Part shown: positions 28,401-36,490 of the stretch, piece by piece
Numbering within the stretch: position 1 is the stretch's first letter
How the letters are laid out: the number at the start of each line of letters is the position of its first letter
Assembly (NCBI GenBank): GCA_036897625.1
Contig: JAYMTA010000161.1
Span: forward strand, 1 to 36,490
Source of the DNA: Pelargonium cotyledonis
Lineage: Eukaryota; Streptophyta; Magnoliopsida; Geraniales; Geraniaceae
Direction: 5' to 3'
DNA: 36,490 nt
Position numbers and translations under genes: made by a program
The notes under the pieces: model-generated
Told to the model about the DNA's origin: nothing
Seen by the model: the letters and a program-made list of their open reading frames with translations, nothing else
Database searches by the model: none

Positions 28401-30136
28401 TTCAGGTGCCTGCAAGTTCGGGACCCATCTCTACATATGACATTATCAGTAAAACAAGAGAGAGAAAGAGAGACTTAATACGTGTTTTACCTTCGCAAAT
28501 GGATAGGAGCTCCTTCAAATGATTCCAGTCCCTTAGAGTTTCCTCTGTGACCTTCTCAACAATAGTTCCTTTCTGATGAAAAATAAAAACTCAGCAGAGC
28601 ATTTTATGCAGTAACATTTCAAATCTTAAAATAGAACTGGCCCTCACCTCCGGATCATCTAGTAGCCTAAGTTGAGTATTATCAGTAGAAAGGAGGTCTC
28701 TGACAGCTTCATTGTAGATCTCAATTGCCAAGAACTTCAAAGCAAATGCTCTCTCTTCATGCTGAAATAACACCGACACGAAGATTTAGATCAAATGGAA
28801 ATGTGAAAATGGAACAAGATCAGCATTGAATCAACTACTCCATTTGTCCCAAAATGAGTGTCCGCTTTTCCATTATTGTAAATATCATAGGTGAGTTAGT
28901 TAGTCAGGCCTTCAACTATCACTATAACCTTTTAGTTGAGTTAGTCTTCTACATGGTATCATAGCCCGATTGACCAAGTGGTCACAAATTCGAGTCTCGC
29001 CAGCAACCTGACTATTAAATATTTGTTAACGCACTCATATTAGGATGTAGGGTAAAATTATTACCCTATGTATGTAGTCAAATATATCAGCAACTGTATA
29101 CTCAGTTATTCCAACCATGGTGTACGTCTTTCCACTGCTTGTCTGTCCGTATGCAAAAATACTTGCTGGGAAAAGAAAAGGGCGATGATAACTTATAAGT
29201 AGTTGTCATTCGGTGAAGTAGTGGAAACATTAAGAACACTCCAAAATAGTATACTTACAATTTATGCCACTGACAACTGACATAGCGATTTCCCGGGCTC
29301 CTTCTTCATACACCTCCCTCGTAGAGCAGTCGCCCGGATATACTCTGTCTATCCGCCGAACATGAACAAAGAAAAAGGATGAAATATATTAAGCATAAAC
29401 CCCGTGGATGGAACTTCAGAAAAACATATAAATAGAAACTGCTTTCAAATCCAAACTTCAACTACTCGGTAATTGAACATACAGAAAATATTTATATATT
29501 TACATATATATTAGACCATTTGCAGAATACTACTTATGATGACCATTTGCAGAATGAGATTCTCATTTTTTTCGTGTCTGGATTACGATTTTTTTAATGA
29601 AAATGGATTGTTCCCAACACATTCCAAAAAAAAAAAATCCAAACGCTACCTAAGGAAATATGGGTAGATGCAGTACATAGAGAAATTGAAAACACTTCCG
29701 GCAGTTACATTCGGAGTGTGTCAAAGGAAAAAGGTGAAATTCAAAGTCACTCCAAAATTAGATCCAACACTAGAAAAAATTCACCGTGAAATAGAAGACT
29801 GCACCACAATCACCCAGAAGGAAATACGGGTAGATGCAGTATATTAATGTGCAAATTTTAAACACCGTGAAAGATGTGTGCGCAAGATAACACACGGGAA
29901 ATGAACATTTCCTTACCAAATGTATAGGCACTAGGAAACGTGGACCCCTCTCGAAGGCTGTTCCGGTACAAGATGGTAGTGTTGTTGATGCACTCCCAAT
30001 CTGCTACTTCACTGGCAGCAATCTCCTTCTCATTCAATGGCCTCAATCTCACCAAAACAAGAATCTTCTCCTCACGAGCACCCACCCCCTGCATTTTCTC
30101 CCACTTCATCAACTCTTCGCCCCCAATTTCCCCCAT
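24195..30136 (-). CDS. Kinesin-7 (KIN-7E/F-like) with NACK-type C-terminal domain; thirteen coding exons
   Basis: A microtubule motor of the plant KIN-7 group. Exons: 30136-29917, 29348-29259, 29165-29065, 28761-28648, 28572-28491, 28168-28101, 28018-27953, 27861-27737, 27635-27299, 26783-26682, 26556-25873, 25780-25458, 24507-24195, all GT-AG and in phase, 874 residues. The motor spans about 25-345: P-loop GQTSSGKT (110-117), switch I NEKSSRSH (213-220), switch II DLAGSER (251-257), then [20 protein letters not shown] coiled-coil neck follows ([40 protein letters not shown]). An acidic, Ser-rich linker occupies about 436-640. From about 680 the NPK1-activating-kinesin-like C-terminal domain (DUF3490) appears: [69 protein letters not shown]. 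The start is the ATG at 30136, giving [15 protein letters not shown]. Closest match by memory is Arabidopsis KIN7E/F. A cytokinesis role is not shown. Confidence 0.95.
24726..25031. mobile_element. 306-bp fold-back MITE in the last kinesin intron
   Basis: Left end aggaaaaactatcaaaatgg and right end agcaaaatggtcc in inverse orientation, closing tttttcct. The inverted pairing extends about 60 bp inward through tcaactatcagtacctgacc and tttggtccc. Flanks share acaat (left acaattt, right acaatat), a possible remnant of a target duplication. The long TIR suggests a Mutator-like MITE but family membership is not proved. Confidence 0.75.
25379..25454 (-). repeat. Compound (GT)n/(GA)n microsatellite next to the exon 12 donor
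   Basis: (TG)n interrupted by two extra G, then (GA)n, ending at gagagaacctt. On the minus strand the donor is TCAAG|GTTCTCTCTCTC, so the CT tract begins within the first few intron bases and runs into a CA tract. Confidence 0.95.
26586..26625. repeat. Perfect heptamer array (TTAGCAG)n
   Basis: About five and a half perfect copies of gttagca in the short kinesin intron between the exons ending at 26682 and starting at 26556. It resembles no plant telomere repeat exactly (TTTAGGG). Confidence 0.95.
26972..27163. mobile_element. hAT-like MITE in kinesin intron 9
   Basis: Left end tacaaagcagacaatttgga, right end cccaaattgcagctccaggg, inverted. On the minus strand: ggagctgcaatttgggtttt, ggttgaaaagacctaacacg, gtgcaagaagtgcaggttgc, which is collinear with the amplified block in UFD1 intron 7. 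Confidence 0.7.
28204..28434 (+). mobile_element. hAT-like MITE in kinesin intron 5
   Basis: Begins tagaggtataatttgggttt, contains cttaacccgaacccatctcg, caagaggtgcgggtcc, ggaaatgtgtggataagtg and ccgacccgtaattttaccc, and ends near gggacccatctcta. At 231 bp it is the copy closest to a full-length member, with clear collinearity to 15092-15335. Confidence 0.65.
28835..28876 (+). mobile_element. Stowaway-like end in kinesin intron 3
   Basis: ctactccatttgtcccaaaa followed by tgagtgtccgcttttcc resembles the terminus of a Stowaway MITE (CTCCCTCCGTCCCAAAATAAGTGTC type). No partner terminus is visible; it abuts the LTR-type remnant to its right. Confidence 0.5.
28880..29040 (+). mobile_element. LTR retrotransposon remnant: LTR end plus primer-binding site
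   Basis: A TGGTATCATAGCC sequence at about 28956-28968 closely resembles the initiator-tRNA-Met primer-binding site of plant Copia/TRIM elements (TGGTATCAGAGCC). It is preceded by a tcttctaca-type LTR end and followed by the leader phrase aagtggtcacaaattcgagt. No coding region or second LTR is present, so this is an old, broken fragment inside a kinesin intron. Confidence 0.6.
29049..29067. other. Perfect 7-bp hairpin enclosing the exon 3 donor of the kinesin gene
   Basis: agggtaa (29049-29055), five-base loop, ttaccct (29061-29067). On the minus strand the donor AGG|GTAA of exon 3 (exon end 29065) forms one arm, so the splice site would be base-paired in the pre-mRNA. Confidence 0.6.
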
Positions 30137-31770
30137 ATCCAATAATGGCTCTCCGTGTTCTTTATCTTCTCAAGAGCACTAATAATTCAATACCATAATT
30201 TCAATAACATCCAACTGTAAAACCAAGTATCCACGATTGGTTATTGCTTCCCCAAAATGCAAGGCAGAGTAGATGTTAACAGCAAGGTTGTTGTGCTTGC
30301 CAAAAATAAAAAATTGTATATTGCTGAACCCTTCATCACCACATTATCTGCAACTACAAGTTAATCATGGTTATTAGCCAACAAACATGACAATGATAAG
30401 CCACAAAGCATAAGGATTATGAATTTAACAAACAGCACCTGGCTAATCAGGTGCAATATATGAACAACCAAAACAAGTGAAAATAAATTTAAATAGAAAT
30501 AAGCTAATCACGGGCTAAAACCGCATAAAGGACTAATCAAGGATATCATTCAATCAATTCAAAGAAAAGGAAGTAAAAAACTAAAGAAGAAGGATAATCA
30601 TGTGTTAGTTACTATGGAACCCACTAGCTTAATCTTTAGCCTCAAGTCATTTCTATTTTCCTATCTTATTTCCTTATATACTCGACACACAAAACATATA
30701 GATTTAATTGCTTTCCTTATTATTACCCTCAACAATATTACAATGTCAGAACAGATAACTTTCCATAGTGGCGACCAACCAAACATGCTTGAATACAAAG
30801 CTACACAATTTGACATGAATTTTTCAATTCGCAATGAAAGCCTTAAAATATTTCACAGCCATGGTCCACGGCCTACCTCACACAAACACACGGTTTTTTA
30901 TACAATACATTATCAAATGTTGTTCACCGTCTTGCATCAACAAAGGAACCATTTTAGGGAACATTTCCAAAAACCCAGAAGAAACACCACTCTGATGCCT
31001 TGCAAGTCTATGTCATTTTACAAAACTGCCACCAAACTCCTAATCAAAGGCTCTCCAATTCATACATAATGTAGCTCAACAACAGTGTTAAATGCATCCA
31101 GAAAATACTCAAACCATCATCACAATAGTTTAGCCCAAATGGGTTTAAAAATCAGCCAAAATAATTAAACTTAAAGTTTCTTCAAACATTAAAAATTAAA
31201 TTAAATTAAAAAATCTGAGGTGGGTCTCATCTCATTACATCATAACTATAAAATCCTAATCCCCTATTTTTTTGTATTAAATTAAAGCTAAACAACAAAT
31301 ACATACACAAGCACGTACAAATCCAACTGTAAAAACAAAAACAAACTCATTGCATAAAATCCAGATTTCAAAATTTTCACAACCATCCCACAAAAACCCA
31401 ATTCCTTACCTCTCCAACAAAAATCACCCAACAGCTCAACAGATCTTAACTCCGCTTGCCCATCAGCCTCAACACCACAAATTTGCAGCTGAAGCTTCCA
31501 AAACAGCTCCTTCTTCAGCAATCGAAGAAGACGAAGACGTGACGTGGACTAGACGTGAAGAAGAGAAATCGGAGAGAATACTCAAAAAGGGACGCGAAAA
31601 TGAGAAAATATGGAAGATTCAGCAACTGGGTACGAACCGAAACCGAGAAAGAGAAAATGGGGAGTTGATGGAACAGTTACGGGTTCAAATTTTCAACACC
31701 AGCCCACGATCTCAAACCGAAACGAACAATGGAACCATCTTCTTCTTCTGATGAAACTTTCTCTCTCTAC
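30137..31770 (-). other. Kinesin 5' UTR exon, leader intron and start region (predicted)
   Basis: On the minus strand a purine-poor leader from about 31770 (near gagagaaagtttcatcagaa) runs to a strong donor, ttggagag|gtaagg, after 31410. A possible acceptor, ttgaattattag|tgctc, precedes 30178, leaving 42 bp of leader before the ATG; a second candidate, ttttacag, lies about 35 bp further upstream. The roughly 1.2-kb leader intron is AT-rich and shows no gene. Borders rest on splice-site appearance only. Confidence 0.45.
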
Positions 31771-32595
31771 AGAAACTCGCTGGGCCGAGGAGAGAGAGAA
31801 GGATCAAATGTGAATGGGGCTGAGAAAAAATCTACAGAGAAGAGGTTGGTTCGGCGTCAACGTCGTTGAAGCTTCTTCTTCACTAACAAGCTCTGTCGAG
31901 ACTCGAGAACTGTGAATTTTGTATTAATTTTTTACATTAATTATGGGTAATATGGTTTGGTACCCTGAACTTACATTTTCTTATAAATTTGGCTCATAAG
32001 TAAGAATGTTAATGACTTTAGCCCCTAAAATTGTAAAACCTAAACATGTAAAGCTAGTAATTTGAGTCATAACATGCGACACACCACGAACACGACACAA
32101 AACAAACATGGTTTGGGTTCAAAAGATTATCAATTGTGTCGTATTTGTGTTGAGCCCATAAAACATGCACTCTCAGTTAACATGTATTTATGCATGGTAA
32201 ACCTTGATTCGATCATGATATTAGTCTGGTATAATCGAATTTCGGATACATGCGAATACGAGTGAGTAATTTCTTTCGACTAATTTAAGGTTGAAACCGT
32301 TAAATGTTTTACTTATGGGCCAAAATTGAAAAATGTAAGTTGAAGTGGTACCAAGATAATGTGATATTGAAATGACTGTTTTATCCTTTATTTTTCTAAT
32401 ATTTTTTGTTCCAAAATCTAGGAAAGGGGTCAAGCAAGTCACGTGATAGGAGGATAAAGATTATGTGCACCACGTGCAAATTACGTTTTGTCAGGTTACC
32501 TTTTGATCTCACCGTTGGATGTGTTTGGCTGTTGGCACCACCGCTTGATCTTTAGTCAGTCAAAGTGTACAATTCGTTACTCTATTTTTAATAGT
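31771..32595 (-). promoter_or_regulatory. Upstream region of the kinesin gene: G-boxes and AACGG motifs
   Basis: Two palindromic CACGTG G-boxes lie 31 bp apart (32440-32445 and 32471-32476). AACGG cores in minus orientation occur at 32297-32301 (TTTAACGGTTT) and 32512-32516 (TCCAACGGTGA). These resemble the M-phase MSA element (YCYAACGGYYA), though neither is a perfect match and they lie 500-750 bp upstream of the presumed start. A repeat sharing CACGAACACGACAC with 19997-20010 spans about 32060-32280. Confidence 0.35.
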
Positions 32596-32599
32596 TGAG

Positions 32600-33060
32600 A
32601 AGGCTATTCGGTTCGGTCGGATTTCTTCGGGTTTGGATGGAAATTCGAGCTTTCGATTTTGAGGTGAGAAGATTTCATTCGAATCTCACACGAAAAAAGG
32701 ACTCAAACTTGTCCAGGTGGTCTTCAGATAGTGAATCATGTTGAGTTTTAAGTTTTAGTGTAAACTGTGCATAGTTATACGAGTTCGCTTCATCTAACAA
32801 ACAAATTCTTATGATAAATCCGTTTTCGAGAAATTATCTAGATTCAAATTGTCAACTCTATCATGACATGAGTCCAACACAAAAGGGTTACTGCTTTTGA
32901 AATATATTTTGAGTTTTATGTGTAAAATGTGTGAGATCATGAAAATTTAACCGACCTATTCTAACTAAAAAATCAATTGAGTCTGCTATATATAGTTGAA
33001 CCCGCAAACATGTGGATCATCTTTTAAGATGCCGCGAGTTTAGTTTGAATTACGAACTAT
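32600..33060. mobile_element. Decayed hAT-like fragments
   Basis: A right-hand end attcaaattgtcaactcta at 32843-32860 is the reverse of tagagttgacaattt. Around it are ggttcggtcggatttcttcg, atgtgtaaaatgtgtgagat and gttgaacccgcaaacatgtg, all phrases of the same family. They are too decayed to assign borders. Confidence 0.4.
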
Positions 33061-34300
33061 TTTATAAAAATTAATAAATGAAGAGATCCCTCAATTTTGA
33101 AAATTTAACAATTTAGACCCAAAACTTAATATAAAAAAAGAAAGTCATTTGATTATTGAATTTTAAATTACTATAGTCAGTGCCTTGGATTATAAATAAC
33201 TATCGTGTTACGTAACATATAAGTATAAATAATTTATTAATTAGTCACCTAAATTTTGCAAGGTGTTGATTTTTTTACTTCAGATATATTTTATTGCTTA
33301 AATTTTGAAAATAAGGACATATTCAATAATATTTTAGGACACACTCCCTTCCCAATTAACAATATGTAACAAAAAAATATACGAGTACTTACTTAGCGCA
33401 TGAGTCGCTTACCTACGAATAAAAAGATTACTTCTACTAATTTTGCAAGCCTCTCCAGCTTGAATCAAAATTACTGATAATGTGTCACTCTCAATCTTAT
33501 ATGGCTATAAACTCGTTCTTAGAGTGTATTTTTCTTCCACCAATTAAGACTCTTTATCACCAACCCACTTAATCGAACTGATTTTGTAGAGTTTGAACAA
33601 TCTAAAGCATGTTATACTTGTTCATAAGGTATTATCAACCCCGATCTACAATCTGACTAAACATTTCACAGATCGCCACCGTCTCCCCTCCCAGTCATGA
33701 ACATAGACATTCATCACTCCAATTGTGGCCCATAAACTTTCGGACCGCCCACATTTCCCCGACAAGACATATAGTGTCTCATTTAGATTAAGTTCTAGAA
33801 GACCTCTGAATGGTGAATGTTGATGCCGAGTCTTTTGCTCAACCGCTATCACCCCCACCATCCACCATCATCTTCAAAACACTTTCAATGGCTTAACACT
33901 TATCCGACACAAAGTCAATTTGAACCTTTGGTCATCCCTTCCAGTTATATTTGATCGATAAAGCTACTAGTTCACATAACTCAAATCCAAACATCGCACA
34001 TCTTTCGATTTAAAATTCAAACAACTGTTTTTCAGTTCAAAACCCGAATTAACAATTAATATATTTTGAGAATTGACAACTTTCGATGAAATAAAACTAG
34101 GACCACATTCAAATATTTGGGCACTGAAAAAAAAATGTAGTAATATTTTAATCTATTTATAGAGTGATAAGTACAAAACTTTATTTTCTTATCTTGACTG
34201 TTTCACCAAAGTAGACCCAACCTATCAAGTGTGTGGTCGCATGCAGAGGATTAAATAACTGAAACGCATGCAAGACAAGCGTGGTCTCTGGTCAGAGCGC
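33061..34300. other. AT-rich spacer, no gene seen
   Basis: No recognisable exon, RNA gene or element termini. A 71-codon open frame on the minus strand at 33646-33861 has no known motif. Confidence 0.4.
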
Positions 34301-34314
34301 AGAGAGGCCCCTCT

Positions 34315-34343
34315 ATCCGTCTGATGCGCCGCGCATCACGGAT
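34315..34343. other. GC-rich interrupted hairpin
   Basis: ATCCGT-ct-GATGCG-ccg-CGCATC-ACGGAT forms two stacked six-base-pair stems with a two-base bulge and a three-base loop. It sits in a short GC-rich island (about 34270-34370) within very AT-rich DNA. Confidence 0.8.
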
Positions 34344-34456
34344 CCGATTCTCATCAACGGTCCTGATTGGATCTTTCTACTGGAGCAGCTTTGTCGGTTA
34401 AACTAACTACCAACTAGTAACTACCATGAAAACATTATTGACTTTAGAGTATTATG

Positions 34457-34655
34457 ATATCAGTTGACTGATATAATTTTATATCAGTTACACTAATGAG
34501 GTGATGACACTTCATTTAAAATTATGAATCCGGACGGGTCGCTACGCTGCCACAAATTCACTTGGGTGAGTATAAGTGAAATTTGATGAGATGTCATCAC
34601 CTCATTGGCTTGGTTAAGTTGCAACTGATATAAAGGTATACCAGTCAACTAATAC
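34457..34655. mobile_element. About 200-bp fold-back MITE
   Basis: Outer arms agttgactgatat (34462) and ataccagtcaact (34638-34650), and perfect inner arms aatgaggtgatgac (34495-34508) and gtcatcacctcatt (34593-34606). A second atatcagtt phrase is also mirrored (tatatcagttac against gcaactgatata). The centre contains a GC-rich cggacgggtcgctacgctgc segment. It is non-coding; the superfamily is unclear. Confidence 0.75.
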
Positions 34656-34929
34656 ACATTTTATTCTTAATTTTATTGTTTATTATATGATAGTAGTATT
34701 TTTAGGTTGGAGTTAAGTTTGATGTACATTTGTACTCATTACGATATGAAAATGGGTACCAAAATAACAATTAAAAATATTCAACTAGTGTATGATTTAA
34801 ATTTTCGTTATCGCTCAACGTATTATGTAGGTCATGAATTAGTCCAGTTGTCTGATTCTATATTTGGGTTTCATGGGTTGGGGTTCTGTCCTGCTCGATT
34901 GTATTGTGTCTATCTTAATATTTAAATAA

Positions 34930-35110
34930 AATTAGTAGCACTAAAGGACAATGATGTAGTTTGCAACACATGTTGTCTGATGAGAAGAGCGTTGCGTTCA
35001 ATTCCCGCTCAACACACTCATGAGAAGAAACGTGAAGACTATAATTGTGAACAAACCTCAAATAAGGATTAATCTAAATATAGTAAAACGGCTTTAAAAT
35101 GTCAAACGTG
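34930..35110 (+). mobile_element. Possible tRNA-derived SINE
   Basis: gttgcgttcaattcccgctc resembles a pol III B box (GTTCRANTCC), with a weak A-box-like tagtttgcaacaca about 45 bp upstream and an AT-rich tail. No target duplication could be confirmed. A chance match is possible. Confidence 0.3.
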
Positions 35111-35659
35111 AGTGTGAGAGCTTTTCACGAGGCATTCAAAAACACACAAAGTAGAGAAGAACAATATAAAGTGAAAAAAGATGATTCTATCATGTTCCCC
35201 AAAAGAAATTAAAGAAGAACCTGTGAAGGGTGGGCTCTACATTCTCAAAGAAAGTTAAGCTTAAGCTAAGCTAACTCAAATAATTGTCTAAAGATCATCT
35301 TGGATCAATTAATTAATCAAATCCACCCAATATGTAATCAAATAAAGATTGCATACAAAGAGAATAAAAAATACATACTAACAAATAATGCAAAAACTAT
35401 GCAAAACTTGCTAGAATTTAACATGTCATGAATTGATTACATTTTTATTTCGTTGCCCAATAAATTAATTTGGGGACACAGAGTGTGCATTTATTACTAT
35501 TCTTTTAGGCTCGACTAGTGACGTTTAGGATCAACATTTTATGTAAATTAAAGTTAGAATCGAGGCTAAAATAAGCTTATTACACAAGACAAATTTGAAG
35601 TTGGTACTTCTCACTTACTTTATTGGGTAAATTGGCATCATATTTTCTGTATTTGTTGA
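35111..35659. other. AT-rich spacer, no gene seen
   Basis: I see neither coding exons nor element termini here. Confidence 0.4.
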
Positions 35660-35721
35660 AACTTTAGAGTTGGCTCCTGTATACTTTTTTATATGAGTTA
35701 GGCCCCTTTATTTTATCTAAA

Positions 35722-36440
35722 TTTGGTTTTGGTCCAAATGACTTGCTTTTGCCGGTCTTCCATTTCCATGTCAGCGAAAAACCCACGTCACTCGTCCACG
35801 TCGGAATTTTTTCCACGTCACCCGTCATTTGGACCAAAACCAAAGTTTGAAAAAGTACAGGAACCACAACCAAAAACTCATTTTCTACTACCAAAACATT
35901 ATACCTATTATTTTTATTCTCTATTTCCACTTCTTTTATTACAACAAATGCAAGAAATGAAGAAGTGCAAGAAGGAATACAAACACAAGAGCACCAACAA
36001 TAAATATGTTATAATTCTTGTAACTCAGTTCGATGATCAAACCACATATGGACACTATGAGCACCAATACAACTTTACACACATTCTGAACAACGTCAAT
36101 CCACTTGATAATAGGTGTTAGCTTACTATGCTCTTCATTCATCTTTCAATCAAATTTGTGAGAGAACATAAAAAAAAAATCGTAAAACTAATTAACTTGT
36201 GCTACAGGAAAACGAAATGAGAATGAATGAAACTACAAATACTTTGTTGTCGATAAATTGGTTTGATCCTCTTTGATATTGGTGAAAGTCTAATACAACA
36301 CTCATTTCTTGCATTTTTTTTTTGTAACCAAAGAAATGGAAATAGAGAATAAAAATAATACGTAGAATGTTTTGGTAGTTGACAGTTAGTTTTTGGTTAT
36401 GGCCCCTGTACTTTTTCAAACTTTGGTTTTGGTCCAAATG
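35722..36440. repeat. Nested inverted repeat: three TTTGGTCCAAATG ends, long arms of about 135 bp
   Basis: The 20-mer tttggttttggtccaaatga at 35722-35741 is perfectly inverted at 35825-35844 and recurs, nearly the same, in direct orientation at 36422-36440. The long arms 35826-35960 and 36302-36440 are inverted over almost their full length (tgaaaaagtacagg, aaccaaaaact, ctaccaaaacatt, attatttttattctctattt, aatgcaagaaatga). The 340-bp spacer between the arms shows no gene. CCACGT/ACGTGG motifs cluster at 35785-35820 and near 36465. The element probably continues beyond the right edge. Confidence 0.75.
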
Positions 36441-36490
36441 GAGGATGCGTGAAAAAAAAATCTGACGTGGACGGGGGAGGGGGCTTTCTC

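Noticed and set aside
30602-31069. 155-codon plus-strand frame
   Set aside because: It lies in the predicted leader intron of the kinesin gene, has AT-driven composition and no known motif.
31350-31751. 133-codon plus-strand frame rich in Arg/Glu/Asn
   Set aside because: It lies antisense to the probable 5' UTR exon of the kinesin gene and shows no domain. It is best explained by low-complexity leader sequence.
33646-33861. 71-codon minus-strand frame with VVEQKTRHQ-like start
   Set aside because: Briefly considered as a gene fragment, but no family could be named and no neighbouring exon continues it.
34970-35030. Functional tRNA gene
   Set aside because: Only a B-box-like phrase is present; no cloverleaf with acceptor and anticodon stems can be drawn.

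Overview
The window is nuclear DNA of a dicot plant. The genes carry GT-AG introns, the spacers are AT-rich and full of small repeat elements, and every recognisable protein is a plant ortholog. No bacterial, viral or organellar gene block is present. I cannot name the species.

Five protein-coding genes can be supported. From left to right they are: (1) the 3' end of an intronless arginine decarboxylase gene (2-1015, +); (2) UFD1, the ERAD/Cdc48 adaptor (coding exons 9005-14614, +, with an untranslated first exon near 6930-6994); (3) the small mitochondrial ribosomal protein bTHXm/S31 (16025-16279, +, intronless); (4) the LYR subunit of respiratory complex I, B22/NDUFB9 type (23311-20778, -, four exons); (5) a KIN-7 kinesin with a NACK-type C-terminal domain (30136-24195, -, thirteen coding exons plus a probable 5' UTR intron). 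I worked out exon borders by hand; reading phase is preserved across every junction and the proteins come out at 319, 84, 110 and 874 residues. The genes do not form a pathway. Their grouping looks like conserved plant microsynteny: from memory, Arabidopsis has UFD1-S31-KIN7E close together on chromosome 2 and CIB22-ADC2 adjacent on chromosome 4.

Spacers and introns are built largely from two kinds of repeat. The first is short, degenerate tandem arrays with units mostly of about 95-290 bp. They fill much of the ADC-UFD1 spacer, the 2-kb leader intron of UFD1 (about ten units), the S31 3' flank, an intron of the complex I gene and an intron of UFD1. The second is small non-autonomous DNA elements: a hAT-like family ending in TAGAG(C/T)TGGCAATTT-type termini with CCCGAACCC-rich interiors (at least seven copies), fold-back MITEs at 24726-25031 and 34457-34655, Stowaway-like ends, a large nested inverted repeat at the right edge, and one LTR/primer-binding-site remnant in a kinesin intron.

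From about 32.6 kb to the right end I see no gene. I did not find an unambiguous new biological system. The strongest leads are the repeated tandem-array architecture, the hAT-like family whose terminus has been amplified inside a UFD1 intron, a kinesin 5' splice site buried in a perfect hairpin and another abutting a microsatellite, and the divergent C-terminus of the complex I subunit.
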